Part shown: piece after piece, positions 1 to 7,743 of the stretch
How the letters are laid out: every line of letters starts with the position of its first letter
Position numbering within the stretch: the stretch's first letter is position 1
From: a beta proteobacterium MWH-UniP1
GTDB lineage: Bacteria > Pseudomonadota > Gammaproteobacteria > Burkholderiales > Burkholderiaceae_A
DNA length: 64,000 nucleotides
Direction of reading: 5' to 3'
Assembly (NCBI GenBank): GCA_036362785.1
Contig: CP143625.1
Span: 1,117,401 to 1,181,400, forward strand
Notes under the pieces: model-generated
What the model was told of the DNA's origin: nothing
What the model saw: only the letters and a program-made list of their open reading frames with translations
Databases searched by the model: none
Translations under genes and position numbers: made by a program

Positions 1-3000
1 CGCGCCAGCTGCACCACCTAGTGCCGTGGCTGAACCGAGTTTCAATGTTCCAGCGCTGACGGTTGTTCCACCGGTGTAGGTGTTAGTACCCGAGACCAAT
101 AAAGTTCCGGTGCCAGATTTGATCAGCCCACCCGCCAAACCAACAATGTTCCCGCTTAGGGTGATCGCTTGATCGGTATTGACAGTTAAAAGGTGGGAGC
201 CATTTGTAATTCCCCCGCTGAACGTCACTCCCCCTGTGTTTGTGCTTTCAATTGTTGCAGCAGCAGAGAGGGCAATAGCGTTTGTCAGGTCGAAGGCGCT
301 AGAACCGGTTGCCACTAAACCACCACCGTTAAACGTTATCGATCCCGTGCCAAGTGTGCCGGCATCAGCCACCGAAACCTTACCTGCACTAATAGTAGTT
401 CCACCCGAGTATGTATTGCCCAGATTACTCAAACCAAGGGAACCGGCACCGGCTTTAACGACCGAGGCGTTCGTACCGCTAATAAGACCACTGTAAGTTG
501 AATTGCCGGACTGAGTGACCGTAAAACTACGGCCATTTGCCAAGGTGATACCGCCACTACCAGTCAACCCAGAGGTAAAGATGGAAATATCTCCCGTGGA
601 GGTATTTGTTGTGGTGATCGCCGCGCTTAGCTCAACATTCCCACCATAAATATTCACTAATCCATTTACGGTCTGGGAAGATCCCAGCGTGATATTCGCC
701 GTGTTCGTTGACTTACCAATCTTCAAGCCACTCAATGTGCTGCCAAAATTTAGATTGCTGAGCGGCCAGGTCAAGGCGGCAGCAAAACTATTACTGACCG
801 ACTCTACCGTCAGCGTTCCGGTGGTGTTGACTTTGGTTTTGTAGCTGCCATTTGCCTCAAATGTGAGTTTGTCCGCCTGGATCTTAATATTCGAGGAACT
901 AGACGTAAATGAACCCAACAAGGGTGTGGTGCCGTCAGAACCCAAAAAGATGTCAGCCGAAACGCTGGGTTTTAAGTAAAACCCGTTATAAATGCCTGTC
1001 GACCCGGCTGCTTGCTTATCCGTTAAGGTGATTGCACCCGATGCAGATAAGACTTTGACGCTATGACCGTCTACTACGACACCCCTTGCATTAGTCGAGA
1101 CTTTGCCACCCGTTCCAGTAATCGAAATTGCGCCGGTCTCTGTTCGAACTAAAGTGCCCCCACCGAGATTGACACCATACACAGATGCTGTGCTTGTTGT
1201 GTTCGCCGCATCACCTGTAATGCTGATGTTACCCACGCCGCTAGTCTTGAGATCTGTACCAAACAGCCAAAGTGCAAAATCGTTTGTACCCGTACCTGGA
1301 TCACCGCTACTACCGAAGGCACCACTTAATGTAATGTTTCCACCACCGGCATCAATAACCGCCCGGCTACCAGAAAGTGCCCCAACTTTTATTGCGTTAT
1401 CTACGCCTGTAGTGAATGCACCTCCAGCAGCAGAATATTCGATATTTCCGCCGCTGGTAGTTACGCTCACACCAGCGGCTTGGGTAATCTTTTGCCCGAC
1501 GATGGAAATGCTGGTTCCGCTACTTGCTGTACTTGTTAGATTGGCGCTGAGACTAGCGTTTCCGCCGTAAATACTGATTGGGCCAGCGATGCTGATCGCA
1601 TTCTCAATTATGATTTCGCTAGAGTTACCGCTTTTCCCGATGGTCACACTACCCAAGCCCGAATCAAAACTCCAGCCGCTATTTGTGAACGTACTGGAAA
1701 AGCTGGCTGACGACGGCTCAATGACTAAACGCCCTGTCCCAGTAAATGTCTTGCTGCTGGGATTGGGTGCGTCGTTTCTTAGCACGAGCGCCCCATCGTT
1801 GATCGTGGTGGTTCCGGTATAGGTATTGTTAGCCGTCAGCGCAAAGGTGCCCGTGCCTGCTTTGGTCAAGGTCGTGCCCGAACCGGAAATAGTCCCAGAC
1901 AGTGAACTGCTGCCATTACTCGTTGTAACGCTTAATGCGGAAATACCAGAAATAGATTTCGACCCTGTAATTTGCCCCGAGGTGGTCGTGAGCGATAGGG
2001 ATCTCCCTCCGTTGGTATATCCAGTTGAAGATGTATAGGTCTCTCTGACACGATGGAGCTCAAGGCTCTCATCATTGATGTCTTGATTTGTATTGGTCCA
2101 GGTAGTGAGCGTTCCGTTATGCTGTGCCAAAAAAGTGACATCGACATAGACATCATTCCAGCTAGAGCGCCCAAGGGCACTTGGTCCTGTTATCTGATAC
2201 TGGGTGCCGTAGTTCGCGACTATGTTTGATAACTCGTTGCCTCCGCCGCCGTGCGTTCGGTGGGCAGTAAAGTAGTAGTACCAAGAAGCCCCGTCAACGA
2301 CAACCAATTCTCCCCGTTCATTATCCCAGCTGTCCCAAAAATATAGCCGTGTGGAGTATTCGCGTCCCGAAACAACATTGATGCCGTACGTCTTCGAGCC
2401 GTTGGTGTGCGCCCCACCCCAACCGCTAAGGAGAAAACTCGTATGGATATCATGAAATGTAGTCGTGTATCCCAAAGAACCGGTACCCAAGGTTAAAGCC
2501 CCCGAGCCGGTGTTGAGCGCAACCGAACCATTACCTGATTGCCTCAAAAGCTGAATATTCGAGCTGCCGAAATCAAGACTGCCGCCACCAGTGGTGACAG
2601 ATTGGGTGCCACTGGTTTTTTGGAGATGTACTGTCCCAGTGTTGAAAGTAATTGCACCCCCCTTCGTCGTTATGTCCCCGTTCAGAAGAACTCGATCGCC
2701 GCTCGCGTTAAACGTTAGACCTAACGAACCGGATCCATCTGCTGTGATGTTCCCTTTAATCCAAATATCCTTGTCAGCGGTCAGCGTGAGCGTTCGGGCA
2801 TTACTACCCGTGTAACTAAAGTTGTCGAAAAATACAATATGACCAGCTATCGAGGTTCCCGCTAAGACTCCGTCTGATCCACCACCACTTGAACTTGCGG
2901 TTGAGATCGTGACGTTATTGCTCAACAAGCTACTATTAAGCGTGGACAGCTCACTAGAACCCAGAAAAAAGTTGTAGGGATCTAGTAGCCAGTTACCTGC

Positions 3001-4341
3001 GGTGCCGTCGGCGGCAAGGGTGCTCACTGATATACCGTCGTAGTGAAGTTGACGCCCAGACGTCTCAATCTGCCCCCCATCACCACCGTTCACGCCACCC
3101 TTGGCGAAGATGGATCCATGTGCTGCAGTAATGGAATTCGGGTTGCGCACATCAGACCACAACACCACCGTGCCGCCACTGCCGGTATCAAGGGCCGATG
3201 CATCGATGGTGGCGCCCTCGGCCATGGCGACAGTTGTGGCTTGGTGCATGTCACCTTTACCCTGCCACCCACCGCCCACGAGTACTTCACCACCACCGGT
3301 AGCACCCTTGGCTTCAATCTTTGATGTCGCCGTTAAGGTGATGTCATCACCTTCCAGCAGAATTCTTCCGCCACGTTCGGTAATGCTGGATGCAATCAGT
3401 TCACCGGATTGCTTCACCACACCACCCAGAATTTCACTCTGGGCGCGGGAAGACAGAATGATTAATCCGCCGGGTGCATGCACCGCGTGTTTGTTTTCCA
3501 CCAGCGTTTTAATGGTGGCGGGCTCAACGCGAATGCCAGCCAGGCTTTTATCGTTAATGTTGAGCTCAAACGCTTCGCCAGCCGCCAAAGCAACTGTGCC
3601 CATCTGCGCCACGATCACGCCTTCGTTTCTGACTTCTGGCGCAAGTAGCGCAATGTAGCCATTTAACGCGGCTTTGATCTGGCCTTCGTTCACCACACTG
3701 CCGGTGGCGCCATCACGGGTGAAGCGCAATTTGCCCGCCATGAAGTCTTCGTTGCCAATACTGTGAGTGGTGGCCACCAAGCCGCCCACATCCACGCTCG
3801 CCGTTCTGCCAAACAAAATGCCGCTGGGGTTGGTGAGAAACAGCTGACCATTACTGGTCAGTCTTCCAAAGATCTGCGTGGGGTTACCGCTGGTCACGCG
3901 GCTTAGTGTTGCACTACTGGCGCTGGGCACCACGTAGTTCACCTGGGCATTGGCGCCAATGTCATGCCCACTCCAATTAATCACTGCACGGTTGGTGCTT
4001 TGATTAATCGTCATCACCGGTGCATTTACAGCACCACCAGAATTAATACTGGCCTGGCCCGCCACCACCTGACCATTGGTGGGCAGTTGGTTTACATCAG
4101 GCGCAGCATGTGCAATAAACGGTAAGAACGACAGCAGTCCAGAGGCCGCCATCAGCCGCGCAAAGACTTTTAAGTTTGGCGGCGCATTAATCTGTTGTTG
4201 CGCATCTTCGCTATCAACAACAACACTGCGCGACACCAGCCGAACCGAAGACTTCTCCTTGCCGTGGGCGCGCACGGTCTCGGCCACCACGACAATGCAA
4301 TGGTGGACCCTGCTCCAGATGCAGCGGAAAGATCGGTTCAT
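1..4341 (-). CDS. Two-partner-secretion (TpsA / filamentous haemagglutinin-like) adhesin, 3' end beyond window
   Basis: One open frame of 1447 codons runs without a stop from an ATG at 4341 to the left edge; I checked parts of it by translation. The N-terminus (MNRSFRCIWS...VVVAET) is an extended signal peptide region. A hydrophobic stretch at about residues 57-79 follows and ends in AHA, a likely signal peptidase site. Residues about 85-195 are a TPS secretion domain (LPTNGQVVAG, NPSGILFGR). The rest is Gly/Ser/Thr/Asn-rich, as expected for a beta-helix, with passenger-associated strand repeats of the type NTYTGGTTVSAGTLKLG near residues 838, 1305 and 1410. An aromatic-rich block at about 625-770 looks like a separate inserted domain. 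The likely role is a secreted surface adhesin exported by a TpsB porin; none is visible here. Two kinase/regulator pairs lie just upstream on the same strand. The passenger is more AT-rich than the N-terminal third. Confidence 0.9.
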   Translation of the reverse strand, partial: MNRSFRCIWSRVHHCIVVVAETVRAHGKEKSSVRLVSRSVVVDSEDAQQQINAPPNLKVFARLMAASGLLSFLPFIAHAAPDVNQLPTNGQVVAGQASINSGGAVNAPVMTINQSTNRAVINWSGHDIGANAQVNYVVPSASSATLSRVTSGNPTQIFGRLTSNGQLFLTNPSGILFGRTASVDVGGLVATTHSIGNEDFMAGKLRFTRDGATGSVVNEGQIKAALNGYIALLAPEVRNEGVIVAQMGTVALAAGEAFELNINDKSLAGIRVEPATIKTLVENKHAVHAPGGLIILSSRAQSEILGGVVKQSGELIASSITERGGRILLEGDDITLTATSKIEAKGATGGGEVLVGGGWQGKGDMHQATTVAMAEGATIDASALDTGSGGTVVLWSDVRNPNSITAAHGSIFAKGGVNGGDGGQIETSGRQLHYDGISVSTLAADGTAGNWLLDPYNFFLGSSELSTLNSSLLSNNVTISTASSSGGGSDGVLAGTSIAGHIVFFDNFSYTGSNARTLTLTADKDIWIKGNITADGSGSLGLTFNASGDRVLLNGDITTKGGAITFNTGTVHLQKTSGTQSVTTGGGSLDFGSSNIQLLRQSGNGSVALNTGSGALTLGTGSLGYTTTFHDIHTSFLLSGWGGAHTNGSKTYGINVVSGREYSTRLYFWDSWDNERGELVVVDGASWYYYFTAHRTHGGGGNELSNIVANYGTQYQITGPSALGRSSWNDVYVDVTFLAQHNGTLTTWTNTNQDINDESLELHRVRETYTSSTGYTNGGRSLSLTTTSGQITGSKSISGISALSVTTSNGSSSLSGTISGSGTTLTKAGTGTFALTANNTYTGTTTINDGALVLRNDAPNPSSKTFTGTGRLVIEPSSASFSSTFTNSGWSFDSGLGSVTIGKSGNSSEIIIENAISIAGPISIYGGNASLSANLTSTASSGTSISIVGQKITQAAGVSVTTSGGNIEYSAAGGAFTTGVDNAIKVGALSGSRAVIDAGGGNITLSGAFGSSGDPGTGTNDFALWLFGTDLKTSGVGNISITGDAANTTSTASVYGVNLGGGTLVRTETGAISITGTGGKVSTNARGVVVDGHSVKVLSASGAITLTDKQAAGSTGIYNGFYLKPSVSADIFLGSDGTTPLLGSFTSSSSNIKIQADKLTFEANGSYKTKVNTTGTLTVESVSNSFAAALTWPLSNLNFGSTLSGLKIGKSTNTANITLGSSQTVNGLVNIYGGNVELSAAITTTNTSTGDISIFTSGLTGSGGITLANGRSFTVTQSGNSTYSGLISGTNASVVKAGAGSLGLSNLGNTYSGGTTISAGKVSVADAGTLGTGSITFNGGGLVATGSSAFDLTNAIALSAAATIESTNTGGVTFSGGITNGSHLLTVNTDQAITLSGNIVGLAGGLIKSGTGTLLVSGTNTYTGGTTVSAGTLKLGSATALGGAAGA
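558..834 (-). repeat. Internal adhesin repeat, copy B (about residues 1170-1262)
   Basis: This stretch and the one at 1483-1755 encode about 92 residues with the same skeleton: a Gly-Thr-x-Leu-x-Val-Glu start, an SF motif, GKS-x-N, then IYGGN-x-x-LSA and a closing Ile-Ser-Ile strand. The two copies start about 307 residues apart, which suggests duplication of a beta-helix unit. Confidence 0.6.
1483..1755 (-). repeat. Internal adhesin repeat, copy A (about residues 863-953)
   Basis: This is the partner of the repeat at 558-834. It carries IGKSGN, SIYGGNASLSA and a closing SISIVGQ strand. Similarity is at the protein level only; the DNA has diverged. Confidence 0.6.
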
Positions 4342-4421
4342 ACCCCAACATGATAAAAATCAATGGGTTACGAACATTAACGAAGGTAAATGGGATGGGG
4401 GTGGTACTGAACTTGTCCGGA

Positions 4422-5114
4422 TTAAGATTTCAGGACAATTGGAGTCGCCAGGCGGTAGCCTACCCCACGAATTGGTCGAATGGTTTCTGTGCAGCCCGCC
4501 TGCTCTAACTTTTTGCGGATCTTACTCACCCGCACTTCCATCGTCGCGCTGTCCTCCAGCCGATCCAGCCCTATATTTAAGTGCTCGGCCACCTGAAATC
4601 GCTCCAAGGTGAAGTTGGGCGCCCGAGCAAAGGCTGCCAGCAGCTGAGTCTCGCCGGGGGTCAGGCTGACCCGAATATCCCCGTGCAGTAACTGCATGGC
4701 CTGGGTGTCTAAACTGAGTTGACGCTCTTCTTGTCCGGTACCTCTTAGCCTGCGGCCCAGCGAACTTACCGCCGCTAGCAGTTCTTCGGGGGCGACAGGT
4801 TTTGAAAGGTAAATGTCCGCCCCGCTTTCATAGCCTTGGGCACGCTGATCACTATGGGTTCTGGCAGTGGTCATGATGATCCCCACACGGGGACTGGCCG
4901 CCCGAAGCCGCTTGGCCAGACTGATGCCATCTTCACCGGGCAGGTTCAAATCCAGCACAAAGATATCGGCGTTGTGCGTCTGGGGGCTGTCTTCTAGTTC
5001 TTCAGCCGCGATCAAGCCAACCACATGGTGGCCAGCACTGGCCAGTGCCGCCACGGTTGCCTCTCGCAGCAGATCGTGGTCTTCCACCACGACAATATTC
5101 AAAGGGGATGCCAT
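4422..5114 (-). CDS. OmpR/PhoB-family response regulator (pair 1)
   Basis: 230 residues. The receiver domain (1-120) has an acidic pair at E11/D12, the phospho-acceptor D55 in VLDLNLPGEDG, and the conserved Lys in LSKPV. The C-terminal half is a winged-helix DNA-binding domain of the OmpR type, ending in EVRVSKIRKKL and IRPIRGVGYRL. The ATG at 5114 overlaps the end of the kinase gene by 16 bp, so the two are translationally coupled and form a cognate pair. The adhesin begins 80 bp downstream on the same strand, which makes it a candidate target. It closely resembles the regulator at 7057-7743. Confidence 0.93.
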   Translation of the reverse strand: MASPLNIVVVEDHDLLREATVAALASAGHHVVGLIAAEELEDSPQTHNADIFVLDLNLPGEDGISLAKRLRAASPRVGIIMTTARTHSDQRAQGYESGADIYLSKPVAPEELLAAVSSLGRRLRGTGQEERQLSLDTQAMQLLHGDIRVSLTPGETQLLAAFARAPNFTLERFQVAEHLNIGLDRLEDSATMEVRVSKIRKKLEQAGCTETIRPIRGVGYRLATPIVLKS

Positions 5115-6994
5115 AAAACAAATCGTACCTTCTCAGGCGTGGGGCTGTATTCAATAGTGCCGCCGAGTCTGTGGATTAAGCCTTTGATCAGATAAGAACC
5201 CAAGCCCGAGCCCGACTGGCGGTGGGCCATGGGGCTTCGATAATATTTTGTGAAAAGTTTTTCTGGGTCAGGAAAACCCGCCGGGCCTGGCACATTTTCC
5301 ACCACCAGCGTAAAGCCGGGTTGCTGTAAGCCTGAAGCATTGGTTCGCGAAGCTTTTTCTAAAAACACCAATACGGTACTGCCATGGGCCCGGTACTTGC
5401 AGGCGTTATCCAACAGGTTCGACACAATCACCCGGAAAAACTCATAGTCAGTGGGCACACTGCCAACCGGATTCAGTTCCGATTGCACCGCAGCCGGTTC
5501 GCGACACTCGGCAATTAAATGCGCGATCTCTTTGCAGACATCCACCGCCGTGACTTGAAGATTTGTGGCATCGAACTCCACCCGGCCCGACTGCACACTA
5601 CGCTCAATCACCGAATCCATCTCACTAATCGCTTTAAGGATGCGTTCCACCGTGTCGCTGGTTGGGGGGCTGTTGCCCAACATCATGCGCATGGCCGATA
5701 GCGGTGTTTTTAGTTCGTGGCCCAGCATGGCCAGCAGGCGATCCCGCTCTTCACGGTTTTCACGTTCTTGGCTGGCGGTTTTTTGGCTCACCGCCAGTTC
5801 GGTCAGAAGTAGATTTTGATATTTCTGGCTTAAATTCACCCGGTACTGCAGCACGGCCACCGCCAGCGCCCCCGCCACAATGCCATTCACCAGTGGGGCA
5901 TACACCGTAAAGGCGCTCGACTGGGCAAGAAAGCCAATGCCGGCACTTCCGGCGATCAGCATGATCAGCAAGAGCACCCCAAAATACCCAAGCAGGATCG
6001 ATCTTGGCAAAAGCCGCACCTTGGTCTCCTGCCAGCCCCGCCCAAGGAATGCTGCGATCAAATTGATCACGGGAAATAACATGGCCGCTGTCCAGTTAAT
6101 CGTGAGTGCGATATGGGGTTTGCCCGACACAAACAATAAAAATGCCGTAAGCACCGCTGCGATATGCAGGCGATACACCCAGACCATGGCCAGCGGTGGC
6201 TTGAATTCCGAAATCAACCGGAAATAAAACCAACTTGCCGCCAGCACCGCACTGATCACCGAAAAGCTGAGCATTTCATTAACAACCGCTGGCCCCCAGC
6301 TATCTGATAGCCAGAGTCTTACGTAGCCAAACATCGTAAACCCGATCCACACGGCGCAGGCCTGGGAAAAAATAAAGGCAAACACAATGCGATCCTTGGT
6401 CACAAACCAGGTGAACACGGCCCACAGAAAAAATATCGCGCTAATCCCAAGATACAGACCAGAAAAGATCAGCAAGCCCTGGTCTTCGCGCTGAAGCTCT
6501 GCCAGCGTAAAGGCCTGAGCCTCGATCATCCGGGTGCTGGTGCTCTCCACGCGTAAATAAATGTCGCGCGCCCGGTCGCCCTTTGGAAGCACGAAATTAA
6601 AATTGAGCGACTGAAATTCATCTTGGGACACTGGGGTCAGGTCGCCACTTTTTTTCGGCTGTGCAAGGTCCTGAGCGGGGTCATACAAAACAATGCTGTC
6701 TAAATACGTGGGCCGCACACGCAAGACAGCACGGTCCGCCACCAGCGATGTTTCTGTTGATTTGACCGTTGGGTCAAAGGTAAGCCGCAGCCAAATCACC
6801 CCTTTGCCAATGCCGCGACTCAGCACCCCGGTATAGGGCGTAAATTCTTGGGTTTTGGCCTGCTCAAAGGACAGCGAGGCACTTTTATCTTCAAACCAGG
6901 CCCGGGCCGTGATGAGATCAGCCGCCATGCTTGGCCGCATGCCCGCCAAAACGACAGCAAGCAGAAAGACGACAAAAGCAATCCTATGACGCAC
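5099..6994 (-). CDS. 7TMR-DISM sensor histidine kinase (pair 1)
   Basis: An inner-membrane sensor. With the GTG at 6994 it starts MRHRIAFVVFLLAVVLAG, a good signal peptide preceded by AAGG; the frame stays open upstream to a GTG at 7081, which would add 29 hydrophilic residues. The order of parts is signal peptide, periplasmic DISMED2-type beta domain (AWFED...WLRLTFDP), about seven membrane helices (residues about 170-370), a short coiled coil rich in Gln/Glu/Arg, a HisKA box with phospho-acceptor His426 in GHELKTPL, and an HATPase_c domain (NLLDNACKY, GSGLGSYLIKG). Such sensors often detect small carbohydrates or other periplasmic ligands. It lies between two regulators and pairs with the downstream one by overlap. 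Confidence 0.9.
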   Translation of the reverse strand: MRHRIAFVVFLLAVVLAGMRPSMAADLITARAWFEDKSASLSFEQAKTQEFTPYTGVLSRGIGKGVIWLRLTFDPTVKSTETSLVADRAVLRVRPTYLDSIVLYDPAQDLAQPKKSGDLTPVSQDEFQSLNFNFVLPKGDRARDIYLRVESTSTRMIEAQAFTLAELQREDQGLLIFSGLYLGISAIFFLWAVFTWFVTKDRIVFAFIFSQACAVWIGFTMFGYVRLWLSDSWGPAVVNEMLSFSVISAVLAASWFYFRLISEFKPPLAMVWVYRLHIAAVLTAFLLFVSGKPHIALTINWTAAMLFPVINLIAAFLGRGWQETKVRLLPRSILLGYFGVLLLIMLIAGSAGIGFLAQSSAFTVYAPLVNGIVAGALAVAVLQYRVNLSQKYQNLLLTELAVSQKTASQERENREERDRLLAMLGHELKTPLSAMRMMLGNSPPTSDTVERILKAISEMDSVIERSVQSGRVEFDATNLQVTAVDVCKEIAHLIAECREPAAVQSELNPVGSVPTDYEFFRVIVSNLLDNACKYRAHGSTVLVFLEKASRTNASGLQQPGFTLVVENVPGPAGFPDPEKLFTKYYRSPMAHRQSGSGLGSYLIKGLIHRLGGTIEYSPTPEKVRFVLWHPL

Positions 6995-7056
6995 TGCCTG
7001 CCTTGTGTTGTTGGGAATCTTGATAGACCAAGGACTGCCGTCGATCAATCGCCACG

Positions 7057-7743
7057 CTAACTGATCGCCACCGAGATACACAGCTTATAGCCAAGACCAC
7101 GGATGGCTTTGATGGTGGGCTCATCGGCGCCCACTTGATTGAGTTTTTTTCTCAGCCGGCTTAGCCGCACTTCCAGGCTTGTGGCATTTAACACTTCACC
7201 ATTCACACACAGACTATTGGCCACCTGGTAGCGCTCTAACTGTTCACCCTTTGCACGAACGAATGCACTGATCAAATTGGATTCCGACTGGGTGACGCCC
7301 GCCTCGCCGGCTGGGCCGCGTATTTTTAACTTGAGTGCATCAAGCGTTAAGGTGCATTCATTGGGAACGGGTCTGACCCTGTGGGCAACGGCCTGGATGG
7401 CCGCCAACAATTCCTCTGGGTCGACCGGCTTGGGCAGATAAATATCCGCGCCGCTCTCATACCCACTGATGCGATCTTTAATCTCTGATCGTGCGGTGAC
7501 CATGACAATCCCCACACGCGGGTGAGACTCTCGGAGACGCTTTGAAAGACTCAGGCCATCTTCACCCGGTAGATTCAGATCAATGACATACAAGTCAGGC
7601 GGCTGCAAGCTTGTTGTGTCGTCAACATCTTCGGCACTAAAGACACCCTTGGCGCTATGGCCGGCATTGTTCAATGCCGACACCATGGCATTACGCAGCA
7701 TGTCGTGATCTTCAACCACTAAGACAGAGAGTTGGGCAGCCAT
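7057..7743 (-). CDS. OmpR/PhoB-family response regulator (pair 2)
   Basis: 228 residues. The receiver domain has E11/D12, acceptor D55 (VIDLNLPGEDG) and the Lys in LPKPV; the C-terminal winged helix ends IKAIRGLGYKL. The ATG at 7743 has a GAGG ribosome site and overlaps the kinase gene by 25 bp. It is a paralogue of the regulator at 4422-5114: the segments VVEDHD, NLPGEDG and GYESGADIYL are shared, so the two pairs probably come from a tandem duplication. The DNA-binding halves differ more than the receivers, so target sites may have diverged (inference). Confidence 0.93.
   Translation of the reverse strand: MAAQLSVLVVEDHDMLRNAMVSALNNAGHSAKGVFSAEDVDDTTSLQPPDLYVIDLNLPGEDGLSLSKRLRESHPRVGIVMVTARSEIKDRISGYESGADIYLPKPVDPEELLAAIQAVAHRVRPVPNECTLTLDALKLKIRGPAGEAGVTQSESNLISAFVRAKGEQLERYQVANSLCVNGEVLNATSLEVRLSRLRKKLNQVGADEPTIKAIRGLGYKLCISVAIS

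Noticed and set aside
2030-2465. Frameshift or second gene fused into the adhesin
   Set aside because: Translation across both borders keeps the same frame with no stop codon.
179-2815. Several plus-strand frames opposite the adhesin, rich in Pro and Val
   Set aside because: They are the antisense of Gly/Thr/Ser-rich repeat codons; the minus frame is open throughout and has clear domains.
4076-4612. 178-codon plus-strand frame across the adhesin/regulator junction
   Set aside because: It overlaps two well-supported minus-strand genes and has no recognisable domain or ribosome site.
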